Source of the DNA: Prevotellaceae bacterium UBA2852
GTDB taxonomy: Bacteria > Bacteroidota > Bacteroidia > Bacteroidales > Bacteroidaceae
DNA length: 64,000 nt
Direction of reading: 5' to 3'
Assembly (NCBI GenBank): GCA_002350855.1
Contig: DEFM01000024.1
Location: 95,837-159,836 of the forward strand
A model generated the notes under the pieces. That model searched no databases. It worked only from the letters and a program-made list of their open reading frames with translations, and was not told the DNA's origin. Both the position numbers and the translations under genes were made by a program. Below are positions 6,076 through 16,260 of this stretch, in pieces. Numbering within the stretch: the stretch's first letter is position 1; each line of letters begins with the position of its first letter.

Positions 6076-9000
6076 ATGAAAAAACTAATGACACTGATGC
6101 TGCTCATGGTTCTTGCCATCAGCATGCACGCTCAGAAGGAATACAAGTATGAATCCGTAGAAGGCGACCCAATGAAGGCACGCATCTACACACTCGACAA
6201 TGGTCTTAAAGTTTACCTCACAGTAAACAAGCGCTCACCACGCATCCAGACCTATATCGCAGTACGCACAGGTTCGAAGAACGACCCTGCTGAAACCACT
6301 GGTTTGGCACACTATCTTGAGCACCTCATGTTCAAGGGAACCACTCTTTTCGGCACCCAGAACTACGAAGCCGAACGTCCGTTGCTCGACAGCATCCGTT
6401 CGCTCTATGAAGTGTACCGCACCAAGACCGACCCGGCTGAACGCACAGCAATCTACCACCGCATCGACTCTATAAGTGGTGTAGCTTCACGCATTGCCAT
6501 TGCCAATGAATACGACAAACTCATGGCTGGTATCGGAGCAGAAGCCACCAACGCCCACACCAGCGAGGACGAGACTGTTTATCAGGAAGATATCCCTGCA
6601 AACGAGATTGAACGCTGGGCCATGATTCAGAGCGAGCGTTTCCAGAATATGGTGATTCGCGGATTCCACACCGAACTCGAAGCGGTGTACGAAGAGTATA
6701 ACCGTGGTCTTACCAACGACTTCTGGAAGATATTCGAGAAGACGAATGCCCTGCTCTTCCCTCATCACCCATACGGAACACAGACTACCATCGGAACTCA
6801 GGAACATCTGAAGAATCCGTCAATTGTGAATATCGAAAACTACTTCAAGAAATACTATGTTCCAAACAATGTAGCCATCACCATGAGCGGTGACATGGAT
6901 ATGGATGAAACCATCCGTATCATCGACAGATACTTTGGCTCATGGAAACGCGGTGCAGACCCGGAACCAATGAAGATTGCGGCAGAAGAGCCTCTGAAGG
7001 GTGTTAAGTCTGCCGAAATCCTCGGTCCTCAGCAGGACATGGTGGTGCTGGCATGGCGTATGCCCGGACTGAAAGAGAACCAGCTTTATCTCATGGATGT
7101 AGTCAATAGCATTATTCAGAATGGCAAAACAGGTCTCTTTGATGTCAACCTCACCATGCAGCAGAAAGTGCTTGAAGCAGAAGCCTTCAATTCCACTATG
7201 ACAGACTATTCTGCTTTCATGATTCTCGGTCTGCCGAAAGAAGGTCAGACACTCGACGAAGTCAAAGACCTCATGCTCACGGAAATCGGCAAGCTTCTCC
7301 GTGGCGAATTCGACACCAAAGTGCTTGAAGGCATCATCAACAACAAACGTCTCGACGACATGAGATCGCTTGAAAACAACGCATCACGTGCTTCCAAGAT
7401 GTACTCATATTTCATCCATGGACTTGACTGGAAGGATTTCGTAGGCGAGAACGAACGACTGGCTCATCTCACTAAGAAGGACGTTGTGGATTTTGCCAAC
7501 AACTACCTCTCTACCGAAGACTATGTTATCCTTTACAAACGCCAGGGCACTGATCCGAACGTGAAGAAGATTGACAAGCCTCAGATTTCACCTATCGAGA
7601 TGAACCGCGACAAGACCAGCACCTATGTATCTGACATTCTCGCCATTAAGGTTAAAGACATAGAACCGAAATTCTTCGACCCTGCCAAGGATGTCGAGGA
7701 AACCCGTCTGAAGAACGGAGTCACCATGCTCTATCGTCAGAATACCGAAAACGAACGCTTCCTGCTCACCTACCGCATTGAACGCGGTGACAAGCACGAC
7801 CATCTGCTCTCAGTTGCCACTGACTACATTGACTATCTCGGCACCAACAAGCGTTCGCAGGAGGAACTCGCTACTGAACTCTACCGACTGGCATGCGACG
7901 TAAGTTTCTCCAGTGGCTCATATAACACCGTTATACGCATCAGTGGCCTTGCAGAGAATGAGACCGCTGCCATCCGTATCATGGAAGACTGGCTTAAGAA
8001 TGCCAAACCAGAGCAGGAAATCTACGACGAACTGGTTGCCGACATTCTCCGTGCCCGCGAGATGAACAAGACCGACGAGAACACCTGTCTTAGCCGATTA
8101 ATGTCGTATGCACAGTTTGGTCCAGTCAATGCCAGCACCGACTTGGCAACAGAGGAAGAGTTGCGCAATGCCGATCCTCGCACACTCATCAAGAAGCTGC
8201 AGGACCTTGCCAACTACCCACAGATTATCTCTTACTACGGACCAACCTCAAGTGCCGACATCGTTAAGTTGCTCAACAAGACACATAAGGCCAACCCCAA
8301 GGCTCAGAATGTAGATGTTTGGTCATTGCCAACGCTTAGCGACCGCTACCAGCAACAGACCACCACTCAGAACGAAGTATATATCGCTCCTTATGAGTCC
8401 AAAGCCGTGAAACTGGTTATGTTCAGCAACAACGGACAGGTTTACGACCCAGCCCTCGATGCCGAAATCAACCTCTTCAACGAATACTTCGGCGGCAGCA
8501 TGAACGCAATAGTGTTCCAGGAACTGCGTGAAGCTCGCGGTCTGGCATATTCTGCCGGAGCAGCCTACTCTACTCCTGGCTACATCGGTGGCAACAACAC
8601 TTTCCGTGCCAACATCGGTTCGCAGAACGACAAGATGGGCGACTGCCTTGATGTATTCCATGAAATCATCGAACACATGCCAGCTGTTCAGAACGCCTTC
8701 GACCTCGCCAAAGACGCACAGATCAAGCGTCTGCGCACCTCTGTCACCACTGGTTCTGCCAACCTCAGCTACTACATGTGGCTGCGCAAGATGGGCTTTG
8801 ACCATGATCCCGACATCGACATCTTCCGTCGCATGCAGACTCTCACTCTCGACGACCTTATCCGTTTCTCCAAGGAGAATGTAGCCGGACGCACATACAA
8901 GTTCCTTGTTCTCGGTGACGAGTCCAACCTCGACATGAAGAGACTTGAGTCGCTCGGCACCATTCACCGCCTCTCACTCAAAGACATTTTCGGATATTAA
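6076..9000 (+). CDS. M16 family zinc metallopeptidase (tandem two-domain)
   Basis: A 974-residue pitrilysin-type peptidase. Signal peptide residues 1-19. The inverted zinc motif HxxEH is His79-Tyr-Leu-Glu82-His83, and the distal glutamate lies in ELEAVYEEYNRG near 201-211. The length and the second M16-like half (about 530-974, with RGLAYS around residue 830) fit the four-subdomain clamshell seen in bacterial processing-type peptidases. It should degrade short or unfolded peptides in the periplasm. A small lipoprotein gene follows 20 bp later and is probably co-transcribed. Confidence 0.92.
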   Translation: MKKLMTLMLLMVLAISMHAQKEYKYESVEGDPMKARIYTLDNGLKVYLTVNKRSPRIQTYIAVRTGSKNDPAETTGLAHYLEHLMFKGTTLFGTQNYEAERPLLDSIRSLYEVYRTKTDPAERTAIYHRIDSISGVASRIAIANEYDKLMAGIGAEATNAHTSEDETVYQEDIPANEIERWAMIQSERFQNMVIRGFHTELEAVYEEYNRGLTNDFWKIFEKTNALLFPHHPYGTQTTIGTQEHLKNPSIVNIENYFKKYYVPNNVAITMSGDMDMDETIRIIDRYFGSWKRGADPEPMKIAAEEPLKGVKSAEILGPQQDMVVLAWRMPGLKENQLYLMDVVNSIIQNGKTGLFDVNLTMQQKVLEAEAFNSTMTDYSAFMILGLPKEGQTLDEVKDLMLTEIGKLLRGEFDTKVLEGIINNKRLDDMRSLENNASRASKMYSYFIHGLDWKDFVGENERLAHLTKKDVVDFANNYLSTEDYVILYKRQGTDPNVKKIDKPQISPIEMNRDKTSTYVSDILAIKVKDIEPKFFDPAKDVEETRLKNGVTMLYRQNTENERFLLTYRIERGDKHDHLLSVATDYIDYLGTNKRSQEELATELYRLACDVSFSSGSYNTVIRISGLAENETAAIRIMEDWLKNAKPEQEIYDELVADILRAREMNKTDENTCLSRLMSYAQFGPVNASTDLATEEELRNADPRTLIKKLQDLANYPQIISYYGPTSSADIVKLLNKTHKANPKAQNVDVWSLPTLSDRYQQQTTTQNEVYIAPYESKAVKLVMFSNNGQVYDPALDAEINLFNEYFGGSMNAIVFQELREARGLAYSAGAAYSTPGYIGGNNTFRANIGSQNDKMGDCLDVFHEIIEHMPAVQNAFDLAKDAQIKRLRTSVTTGSANLSYYMWLRKMGFDHDPDIDIFRRMQTLTLDDLIRFSKENVAGRTYKFLVLGDESNLDMKRLESLGTIHRLSLKDIFGY

Positions 9001-9020
9001 TACACAAAATGATTTACGAT

Positions 9021-9389
9021 ATGAAAAAACTCATTGCAAAAGCACTACTGTTCTGCTTAGTAGCAACAGGTTTCGCTCTTTCGTCTTGCCAAGAAAAATT
9101 AGATGAAATAGAAGGAATGGACAACAAAAATATGTACTACAGCTATAAGGCTGAAAGTACTGACTTGAAATATCAAGAGGCTGTGGCTCCGTTTAACCTC
9201 GCTATTTCCAAGGCTGTTGGCTCCAAACCGATTCAGGGTGGTAATGACACAAAAGTGATTGATGCCTGCAACGCCTGCTACGACGAATTGAAAACGACGC
9301 TAAAGAAGAAAGGAACCGTGGATATTTTCAAAATTCGTCAATTGGACGGAAGACAGAAAAGAATTATGTTTTATACATTCAAAAAATAA
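9021..9389 (+). CDS. Small lipoprotein, unknown function
   Basis: From ATG 9021 (preferred to 9009 because MKKLIAK is a typical signal start) the product has 122 residues. A lipoprotein signal ends in LSSC, giving a lipidated Cys and a mature protein of about 100 residues. The mature part is Lys-rich and mixed alpha/beta, with a Cys-x-x-Cys (CNAC). I recognise no family. It sits between the M16 gene and a bidirectional terminator and so probably belongs to the M16 transcript. Confidence 0.75.
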   Translation: MKKLIAKALLFCLVATGFALSSCQEKLDEIEGMDNKNMYYSYKAESTDLKYQEAVAPFNLAISKAVGSKPIQGGNDTKVIDACNACYDELKTTLKKKGTVDIFKIRQLDGRQKRIMFYTFKK

Positions 9390-9390
9390 C

Positions 9391-9435
9391 AAAAAACCTC
9401 GGAAGTAACAATCTCATGTACTTCCGAGGTTTTTT
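9391..9435. terminator. Bidirectional intrinsic terminator
   Basis: A 17-bp stem (A6-ACCTCGGAAGTA paired with its complement ending in T6) lies between the convergent lipoprotein gene and metG. A and T runs on both sides make it work in both directions. Confidence 0.9.
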
Positions 9436-9452
9436 ATTTTCTATTGCTTATC

Positions 9453-11510
9453 CTATGAAACCATACTTCCTGGCTTCACGTCTTTCATTATTGTTGTGAC
9501 TGCAAGTGAGCCGTCGTAGTTCTCGGCAGAGAGAATCATGCCTTCGCTTACAAGTCCGTTCTTGAATTCACGTGGAGCGAGGTTGGCAATAAACAATACT
9601 TGTTTGCCTTTGAGCTGCTCTGGTTCATAATGCTGTGCAATTCCGCTGACGATAGTACGTTTGTTGAGTCCGTCATCAATCAGGAACTTCAGCAGTTTCT
9701 TCATCTTTGGAACTCGCTCACACTCCAGCACTGTTCCCACACGGATGTCGAGTTTCTGGAAGTCGTCGAAATCAATAGTTGGCTTAATCGGTTCTGCCTT
9801 TGAGTTAGCAGCCTCATTTGCCTTGATGGTCTCAGCCAGTTTCTGCTGCTGGAAGGCAATCGCATCGTCTTCAATCTTGCTAAAGAGAAGAGATGGTTTT
9901 GCGAGTTGCTTGCCTGTAGGCAGGAGATCGGTACGTCCGAGCTGGTTCCATGAGAATTCGTCCATACACAGCATTTCGCGCAGACGAAGTGAAGAGAACG
10001 GAAGGAATGGCTCGAAAGCAATGGCGAGGTTGGCTGTGAGCTGAAGCGAAATGTAGATAACAGTCTTCACACGCTCTGGGTCAGTCTTGATAACCTTCCA
10101 TGGCTCTTCGTCAGCGATGTATTTGTTTCCGATACGGGCGAGGTTCATAGCCTCTTTCTGTGCATCGCGGAACTTGAACTGGTCGAGCAGACGTTCGAGC
10201 GATGCTTTTACGTCTTGGAATTCTGCCAGTGTAGCACGGTCGGTGTCTGAAAGTTCACCGCATGCAGGAACTACTCCGTCATAGTATTTCTGAGTGAGTT
10301 GAAGAGCACGGTTCACGAAGTTGCCATATACAGCAACCAACTCGTTATTGCAGCGTGCCTGGAAATCAGCCCAGGTGAAGTCGTTGTCCTTTGTTTCTGG
10401 TGCGTTGGCTGTAAGTACATAGCGCAACTCATCCTGACGGTTAGGCATTTCTTCCAGATACTCGTTGAGCCATACGGCATAGTTCTTTGATGTAGAAATC
10501 TTGTTGCCTTCGAGGTTAAGGAACTCGTTGCTTGGCACATTGTCGGGAAGGATATAGTCGCCATGAGCCTTAAGCATTGACGGGAAAACGATGCAGTGGA
10601 ACACGATGTTGTCCTTGCCGATGAAGTGGATAAGACGTGTTGATGGGTCTTGCCACCATGTCTGCCATGAACCGAGTTCTGGATGTGCATCACAAAGTTC
10701 CTTGGTATTGCTGATATATCCGATTGGTGCATCGAACCACACATAAAGCACTTTGCCTTCAGCACCTTCCACAGGTACTGGGATTCCCCAGTTGAGGTCA
10801 CGTGTCACGGCACGTGGTTTCAGTCCGCCGTCGAGCCATGATTTGCACTGGCCGTAAACATTAGGACGCCACTCTTTGTGCTCTTGCAGAATCCACTTCT
10901 CCAGCCACTCCTGATATTGGTCGAGCGGCAGATACCAGTGGTTTGTGGCTTTCTTCACCAGCGGATTTCCGTTGATGGCATTATATGGGTTGATCAGTTC
11001 GTCGGGTGAGAGGTCTGCACCACATTTGTCGCACTGGTCGCCATAGGCGCCTGCATAGTGGCATCGTGGACATTCACCCATGATGTTGCGGTCGGTAAGG
11101 AACTGTTTGGTTTCCTCGTCGTAGAACTGCTCTGAAGTCTGTTCTATAAACTTACCCTCATCGTAGAGTTTACGGAAAAAGTCGGCAGCAAACTTATGGT
11201 GGATGTCGCTTGTAGTGCGGCTGTAGATATCAAACGAAATTCCGAATTCCTCGAAAGATTTCTTGATGATTCCATGATAGCGGTCAACGACATCCTGTAC
11301 TGTGCATCCTTCTTTCTTTGCGCGGATGGTAACAGGTACACCGTGTTCATCGCTACCGCCTATGAAGAGCACATTCTCGCCTTTCAGTCTCAGATAACGA
11401 GCATAGATATCTGCTGGAACATATACCCCTGCGAGGTGTCCGATATGTACCGGTCCGTTAGCGTAAGGCAGTGCGGATGTAATGAGTGTTCGTTTAAAAT
11501 TCTTTTCCAT
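9453..11510 (-). CDS. metG: Methionyl-tRNA synthetase
   Basis: 685 residues, cytoplasmic; charges tRNA-Met with methionine. The class I HIGH motif is HIGH at residues 22-25 (PVHIGHLAG), and the KMSKS loop is the variant KISTS in [14 protein letters not shown] zinc knuckle ([17 protein letters not shown]) lies near residues 146-162. The C-terminal 110 residues form the EMAP-II-like tRNA-binding domain ([14 protein letters not shown]), as in the long dimeric form. A -7 element lies 28 bp upstream. Confidence 0.98.
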   Translation of the reverse strand: MEKNFKRTLITSALPYANGPVHIGHLAGVYVPADIYARYLRLKGENVLFIGGSDEHGVPVTIRAKKEGCTVQDVVDRYHGIIKKSFEEFGISFDIYSRTTSDIHHKFAADFFRKLYDEGKFIEQTSEQFYDEETKQFLTDRNIMGECPRCHYAGAYGDQCDKCGADLSPDELINPYNAINGNPLVKKATNHWYLPLDQYQEWLEKWILQEHKEWRPNVYGQCKSWLDGGLKPRAVTRDLNWGIPVPVEGAEGKVLYVWFDAPIGYISNTKELCDAHPELGSWQTWWQDPSTRLIHFIGKDNIVFHCIVFPSMLKAHGDYILPDNVPSNEFLNLEGNKISTSKNYAVWLNEYLEEMPNRQDELRYVLTANAPETKDNDFTWADFQARCNNELVAVYGNFVNRALQLTQKYYDGVVPACGELSDTDRATLAEFQDVKASLERLLDQFKFRDAQKEAMNLARIGNKYIADEEPWKVIKTDPERVKTVIYISLQLTANLAIAFEPFLPFSSLRLREMLCMDEFSWNQLGRTDLLPTGKQLAKPSLLFSKIEDDAIAFQQQKLAETIKANEAANSKAEPIKPTIDFDDFQKLDIRVGTVLECERVPKMKKLLKFLIDDGLNKRTIVSGIAQHYEPEQLKGKQVLFIANLAPREFKNGLVSEGMILSAENYDGSLAVTTIMKDVKPGSMVS

Positions 11511-11537
11511 ATTTAGTATATTGTTTATTTTCAGAGT

Positions 11538-11546
11538 GCAAAGTTA
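11538..11546 (-). promoter_or_regulatory. -7 element of metG
   Basis: TAACTTTGC on the minus strand; the predicted leader is about 20 nt. No -33 match is visible because the upstream region is occupied by the GAAGAGT array. Confidence 0.55.
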
Positions 11547-11554
11547 CAAAAAAA

Positions 11555-11587
11555 ATGAAGAGTGAAGAGTGAAGAGTGAAGAATTTA
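11555..11587. repeat. GAAGAGT heptamer array
   Basis: Four head-to-tail GAAGAGT units, the last ending GAAGAATT, fill the space upstream of the metG promoter. The same unit appears at 13201, 18804, 21455, 40519 and 54266. Confidence 0.7.
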
Positions 11588-11600
11588 TTATCTTCAGTAA

Positions 11601-11640
11601 GTAACTACCCCCTCCCTTGGGAGGGGTCAGAGGAGGGTCT
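11601..11640 (-). repeat. G-rich palindromic boundary element, copy 1 (after murF-alr stop)
   Basis: On the minus strand the murF-alr stop codon TGA runs directly into GACCCTCC, then the CCCCTCCCAAGGGAGGGG palindrome and GTAGTTA. The AGACCC end touches the gene. Confidence 0.8.
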
Positions 11641-14168
11641 CACTCCTGCACATACACCCTTTGGACTCGGGTGCTTATTCCTGTGAGGATTTCGTAAGGA
11701 ATAGTGCCGATGGCATCACTGAGGACAGTAACCGGAAGGTCATCACCGAAGATTACGGCATAGTCACCTGCCTCACATTCTATGTCTGTAACGTCAATCA
11801 TACACACATCCATGCATATATTTCCAAGATATGGTGCCTGCTTGCCGTTGACAAGGCAGTAGCAGTTGCGGTTGCCGAGCTTACGGTTCAGTCCGTCGGC
11901 ATAACCGATTGGTATGGCAGCCACACGTGACGGGCGAGTGAGGGTGGTTCGCCGGCTGTAACCAATGGTTTCACCTGCTGGCACATCGTGAATCTGCAGG
12001 ATTGTGGTTTTGAGTGTACAGACATTATGTATCAGTTGGTTGTTTCGTGGATTGATTCCGTAAAGACCAAGTCCAAGTCGAACCATATCCATGTGGTATT
12101 CAGGGAAATGTTCTATGCCTGCACTATTACAGATGTGGCGAAGAATATGGTGAGAGAAGGCTGTCTGCAGTTGCTTTGATGCTTTATCGAAAAGCTGGAA
12201 CTGGTGGCGTGAGAATTCGTCGAAACCGTCTTCGTCGCTACCAACAAAATGGCTGAACACCGAACAAGGGATAATGGCGTTCTGACGTGTGAGACGTTCA
12301 ATGAGTCTATCCATATCGTGAACGGGATCGAAACCGAGACGGTGCATGCCTGTATCGAGTTTGATGTGTACAGGGAATTCGGATATTCCTTCTTTTTCAG
12401 CGGCACGAATCAGAGCCTCAAGTATATCGAATGAGAACACTTCCGGTTCGAGTCCGTGGTCAAAGAGCAGTTTAAACGAAGTCATCTCAGGGTTCATCAC
12501 CATTATATTTGCTGTTATGCCGGCTGCACGGAGTTCTGCACCTTCGTCTGCCACAGCCACAGCCATGTAGTCCACGCCTTGGCTTTGCAGTGTCTTGGCT
12601 GCTTCAATCGAACCTATTCCGTAAGCTGATGCCTTGACCATGCAGACGAATTTCACATGGTTGGTCTGTTGCTTATAGTAATTCAGGTTATCAACCAAAG
12701 CATTGAGGTTGACTTCAAGTATTGTCTGATGGACTTTCAGCGTAAGGCGGTCGCTGATTTTGTCGAAGCTGAACTGGCGAGCACCTTTGATAAGGATGAA
12801 CTCTCCTTCAAGTGTGTCAAGGAGCGAACTTTGCAATAGTTCATCAGTGGTAAGGAAGAAATGGTGCTCCATTGGGAAGTAGTCGGCACACGAAGTGATT
12901 TCCTCTCCAACTCCGATAATTTTTTGGATTCCTCTTTGCTGAGCCATTTGTGCCACACGGCTATAGAGCGAGCGTGGCGATTCACCGCTCTGCATGATAT
13001 CGCTGAGGATAAGTGTCCGGCAACGGTGCTGACGGTCTGAACTGTCAGGACGACGCTGCATGAAGTCGAGTGCGATATCAAGTGAGTGTATGTCGCTATT
13101 GTATGTGTCGTTGATCAGCGTACATGAGTTCACTCCGTCCTTCACTTCAAGACGCATAGCCACCGGTTCCAGTTTTGACATACGCGAACAGATATCGTGG
13201 AGTGTGAAGTGTGAAGTGTGAAGAGATGAACGCGAAGAATTATGGAGAAGTGCCACACATACAGCCATGCAGGTGATGGAGTTCTCTATCGCAGCAGAGT
13301 CGATAAAAGGAATGGTGTAGTTAAGCAGTTCACCATCAACGGAGAGATGTATGGTAGTGGAGTTGTCCGATTTCTCTATGCGTCGCACGCATAGAGTTGA
13401 GGTGGAGTCGTTGCTCCATGTTGTCAATGCAATATCTTCAGGCAGTGCTGTTGCACAATTTGCGATGGTTTCATCGCTGAGGTTAAGCACAGCACATTCA
13501 CAATTCTGCATTAGTTGGAGCTTCTCCGAACATTTGATGTCGTAGGAGAGGAAATTCTCCTGATGCGCCTCACCTATATTTGTGATTACCGCCATTGTCG
13601 GACGAATCATCCGATTGAGCGTTTCCATCTCACCCGTGTTGCTGATTCCCGCCTCAATCAGCGCGATATCGGTATGAGAATTTATAAGCCAGAGCGAGAG
13701 AGGTACACCCACCTGAGAGTTGTAGCTGCGTGGTGAACGCATTACATTGCAGTCGGGAGAAAGCAACTGATAGAGCCATTCCTTCACGGTTGTCTTTCCG
13801 TTGGAGCCGGTAATGGCAATGACGGGGATGGAGAATTGCTGGCGGTGGTAAGCACAGAGGCGTTGCAGGGCGAGAAGTGTGTTTGGCACTTCCAGAAAAA
13901 CGGAATTATGGAATTGCGGGTGTTGTCGCATTTCATCGGTGATAATCTGTACCACAAAATACCGCACACCACGGCTCATAAGCTGATGAACATAACGATG
14001 ACCGTCGTTTCGCTCTGTTTGAAGAGCGAAGAAAAGTGTTTCCGACGGGAAGCACAGTGAACGTGAGTCAATGAGCAGCCAGTTTATGCTTTCTGCTGCG
14101 TTTTCGGGGATTTCAGAGTGGAGACTTGCTCCAATGATGTCTGCTATTTCTGAAATTTTGTATTGCAT
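11640..14168 (-). CDS. murF-alr: Bifunctional MurF (D-Ala-D-Ala adding ligase) / alanine racemase
   Basis: An 842-residue fusion, the normal arrangement in Bacteroidota. Residues 1-470 are MurF, which adds D-Ala-D-Ala to UDP-MurNAc-tripeptide using ATP, with P-loop TGSNGKTT at 120-127. Residues 480-842 are alanine racemase, with PLP lysine Lys512 in MVKASAYGIG and the catalytic tyrosine in TIGYSRR. The fusion couples production of D-Ala with its use in peptidoglycan. Residues 315-324 (SLHTSHFTLH) are encoded by a GAAGTGT-type repeat (13201-13226) and look like an in-frame insertion in a loop. The start overlaps the 3' end of the GSCFA gene by 25 bp. The stop merges with a boundary element. 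Confidence 0.96.
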   Translation of the reverse strand: MQYKISEIADIIGASLHSEIPENAAESINWLLIDSRSLCFPSETLFFALQTERNDGHRYVHQLMSRGVRYFVVQIITDEMRQHPQFHNSVFLEVPNTLLALQRLCAYHRQQFSIPVIAITGSNGKTTVKEWLYQLLSPDCNVMRSPRSYNSQVGVPLSLWLINSHTDIALIEAGISNTGEMETLNRMIRPTMAVITNIGEAHQENFLSYDIKCSEKLQLMQNCECAVLNLSDETIANCATALPEDIALTTWSNDSTSTLCVRRIEKSDNSTTIHLSVDGELLNYTIPFIDSAAIENSITCMAVCVALLHNSSRSSLHTSHFTLHDICSRMSKLEPVAMRLEVKDGVNSCTLINDTYNSDIHSLDIALDFMQRRPDSSDRQHRCRTLILSDIMQSGESPRSLYSRVAQMAQQRGIQKIIGVGEEITSCADYFPMEHHFFLTTDELLQSSLLDTLEGEFILIKGARQFSFDKISDRLTLKVHQTILEVNLNALVDNLNYYKQQTNHVKFVCMVKASAYGIGSIEAAKTLQSQGVDYMAVAVADEGAELRAAGITANIMVMNPEMTSFKLLFDHGLEPEVFSFDILEALIRAAEKEGISEFPVHIKLDTGMHRLGFDPVHDMDRLIERLTRQNAIIPCSVFSHFVGSDEDGFDEFSRHQFQLFDKASKQLQTAFSHHILRHICNSAGIEHFPEYHMDMVRLGLGLYGINPRNNQLIHNVCTLKTTILQIHDVPAGETIGYSRRTTLTRPSRVAAIPIGYADGLNRKLGNRNCYCLVNGKQAPYLGNICMDVCMIDVTDIECEAGDYAVIFGDDLPVTVLSDAIGTIPYEILTGISTRVQRVYVQE

Positions 14169-15127
14169 AAAGTAATTTCTTCGTCAAAGTCTATATATGG
14201 ATGCTGCGCCTTGATTACCTCAATGCGCTGAAGGGTCTTTTGCAGAAAATCGTTGTACGCCTGATCATCGGTGTGAAGCGGACGGTGTTGAAGAGCGTCT
14301 GCTATTGCACCGCACCGAGCGGCTAATTGTTGTTCGTCTTTCGTAATGAACGTGTCGGCAAACCGATGATAGATATACTGAACAGCCAAGTCGGAAGGAT
14401 GTACCATGTCGTCGACATAGAAGCGGTAGTCGCGCAGTTCGTCAAGCTGAATCTCGTATGACGGGAAGTAATGAGTGAAATCCATCTGTAGCTGATCTAT
14501 CGCCAGAAGGAGTTCGGCTTTACTCAGTTGGTTCTGGTGAAGTCCGTCGCGCTTATGGCGAATGGGCGAAACAGTGAAAATTATCTGTAATTTCGGGTTC
14601 ACTGAATGTAACAAATGCAGGAGTGTTGTCCATGAATCTGCAATGTCGTAGGCAGCAAGGCGAACACGCTGAAACAGCGTATCAGGCTGCTTATGGCAGT
14701 TGGCAACAAGCATTCCCGTCTCCTTTAGTCTGTAAATATAAGATGATCCGAATGTAACAATAAGAACATCACAGTTTCTCAGCCATTCTGCCACGCAATG
14801 CATGGTTTTGTTCAACTTTATAGCCAGTTCTTCTGCCGATTCTGCATGAAAGCTGCTATGGTGCATCCAGCTGAAAGCGTTGTTCGCCGTGAATATCTCT
14901 GGTGACTGAGCTGTATATTCCTGTTCGCTGATTGAACGAAGCAGAAGTGCGGCAATGGATGCGGGATTGTAGAGTGTACCGAACGGATTGACGAGACACT
15001 GATACTTCTCCCTTAGCAGTTTCTGCCCGATACTGTCGGCAAAACATGATCCGAGCAGCATCAACCGTTGCTGGTGTGTGATGCTCAGCGATGTCTTTGG
15101 TATGTCAACAGAAGTGGTAAAGTTCAT
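14144..15127 (-). CDS. GSCFA-domain protein
   Basis: 327 residues with the name-giving motif GSCFA at 26-30 (LLGSCFADSIG). Members resemble SGNH/GDSL hydrolases; the conserved Ser/Cys block and FGSSY (near 126) fit an esterase-like active site, but no substrate is known to me. There is no signal peptide. The end overlaps murF-alr by 25 bp, so the two are translated from one transcript; a cell-envelope role is possible by context only. A -7 element lies 19 bp upstream of the start. Confidence 0.88.
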   Translation of the reverse strand: MNFTTSVDIPKTSLSITHQQRLMLLGSCFADSIGQKLLREKYQCLVNPFGTLYNPASIAALLLRSISEQEYTAQSPEIFTANNAFSWMHHSSFHAESAEELAIKLNKTMHCVAEWLRNCDVLIVTFGSSYIYRLKETGMLVANCHKQPDTLFQRVRLAAYDIADSWTTLLHLLHSVNPKLQIIFTVSPIRHKRDGLHQNQLSKAELLLAIDQLQMDFTHYFPSYEIQLDELRDYRFYVDDMVHPSDLAVQYIYHRFADTFITKDEQQLAARCGAIADALQHRPLHTDDQAYNDFLQKTLQRIEVIKAQHPYIDFDEEITLCNTKFQK

Positions 15128-15145
15128 AGTATCATCAATTTTTCT

Positions 15146-15154
15146 GCAAATTTA
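15146..15154 (-). promoter_or_regulatory. -7 element of GSCFA-murF-alr operon
   Basis: TAAATTTGC on the minus strand, about 19 bp before the GSCFA start codon, implying a very short leader. Confidence 0.55.
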
Positions 15155-15198
15155 CGAAACTTTGATGAAGTATGGTCTTGAGTTTGGCGAAAAATATG

Positions 15199-15207
15199 TA
15201 TTTTTGC
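15199..15207 (+). promoter_or_regulatory. -7 element of the TatD-like gene (leaderless candidate)
   Basis: TATTTTTGC matches TAnnTTTGC and ends 4 bp before ATG 15212. If used, transcription would begin at or near the start codon. Confidence 0.4.
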
Positions 15208-15211
15208 CAAT

Positions 15212-15868
15212 ATGTTTATAGATATCCACACTCATAGAATTGCAACGCAGCATCCTGACGTGTTGTCTGTAGTGAATGTAAGTGCTGAAAGCAACGGCCC
15301 GCTTCCACCATTTTGCAGCATGGGAATACACCCTTGGGATGTGACTCAGAACTGGCGTACCCAGCTTCAGCAATTAGAACAGCGCCTTTTATTTGTTGAA
15401 AACAACGAAAAAGGCTGCAATGTAGTTGCAATTGGTGAGTGTGGGCTTGACCTGCTTCGCGGCATTGACATAGATGTTCAGATGGAATGTCTGGAAGCGC
15501 AGTTGGATTTGGCTTGCAAGATGAACAAAGCGGTGATTATTCACTGTGTCCGTGCATGGGATAGACTTTTGCAGGTGGTCAAACCAACCTCTATGCCAAA
15601 TCCTGTTATAATTCATGGATTTCGGGGCAAACCGGAGTTGGCTCAGCAGTTAATTCAGAAAGGATTCCATCTTTCCTTCGGTGAGAAATTCAATGCCGCC
15701 AGTTTGCGTTTGGCTTGGGACAAAGGCAGGATGTGGCTGGAGACCGACGAAAGCAATCTCAGCATTGAGCAAATCTACAACTCTGCCTCCAAGGCTCTAA
15801 GCATTGCTCCAACCGACATTTCGGTTCCCGGAACTATCACATCATTGGCAATTTCGGCTAATGGCTGA
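15212..15868 (+). CDS. TatD-family metal-dependent hydrolase
   Basis: 218 residues of the TatD nuclease/amidohydrolase TIM-barrel family. Metal ligands are recognisable: HTH at 6-8 (FIDIHTHRI), Glu in GECGLD near 76, His in VIIHCVRAWD, His in IIHGFRGKPE and Asp in LETDESN. Family members act as 3'-5' DNases or remove D-Tyr from tRNA; the exact role here is unknown. The last 31 codons overlap folK on the opposite strand by 94 bp, and both reading frames remain family-like there. The C-terminus is slightly truncated compared with typical TatD, which usually ends in NxxRVF. Confidence 0.88.
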   Translation: MFIDIHTHRIATQHPDVLSVVNVSAESNGPLPPFCSMGIHPWDVTQNWRTQLQQLEQRLLFVENNEKGCNVVAIGECGLDLLRGIDIDVQMECLEAQLDLACKMNKAVIIHCVRAWDRLLQVVKPTSMPNPVIIHGFRGKPELAQQLIQKGFHLSFGEKFNAASLRLAWDKGRMWLETDESNLSIEQIYNSASKALSIAPTDISVPGTITSLAISANG

Positions 15869-16260
15869 AGCACGAACAGCCGTTTCGACATCAGAGCGTG
15901 TGGAACCGTGAGTTCAGGCAGGTTGATCTGCAGATCACCATACATCAATATATCTATGTCGATGGGACGGTCGTGATATACGGCTTTTCCTCCTTCAGAA
16001 CTGGATTTCTGCTTACGTCCCATTTCCCTTTCTATAGCCTGTGTTGCGGCAAGCACTTCAAGTGGCTCCATCTTTGTTTCCACAGCAACACAGCAGTTAA
16101 GAAACGGATGTTCACTCTGGAATCCCCACGGCTCGGTTTCTATCATAGACGACTGAGCCACCACCATGCCAACGGTGCTGCCTATATGGTCAATCGCATC
16201 ATTTAGCAACTGCCTGCGATCACCAAGATTACTGCCGAGAGAGAGGAAGAGAAGACCCAC
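15775..16260 (-). CDS. folK: Dihydropteridine pyrophosphokinase (FolK)
   Basis: 161 residues from a GTG start at 16260. This start gives VGLLFLSLGSNLGD, matching the normal FolK N-terminus, whereas the longer frame back to 16443 adds 61 residues translated from a repeat element and AT-rich spacer. The enzyme transfers pyrophosphate from ATP to hydroxymethyl-dihydropterin in folate synthesis. Motifs: GSNLGDR, EPWGFQSEHPFLNC, and RPIDIDILMYGD with the Mg-binding aspartates. The GTG lies inside the G-rich boundary element (copy 2), so the element appears to provide the start codon. It converges on and overlaps the TatD-like gene. Confidence 0.92.
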   Translation of the reverse strand: MGLLFLSLGSNLGDRRQLLNDAIDHIGSTVGMVVAQSSMIETEPWGFQSEHPFLNCCVAVETKMEPLEVLAATQAIEREMGRKQKSSSEGGKAVYHDRPIDIDILMYGDLQINLPELTVPHALMSKRLFVLQPLAEIANDVIVPGTEMSVGAMLRALEAEL

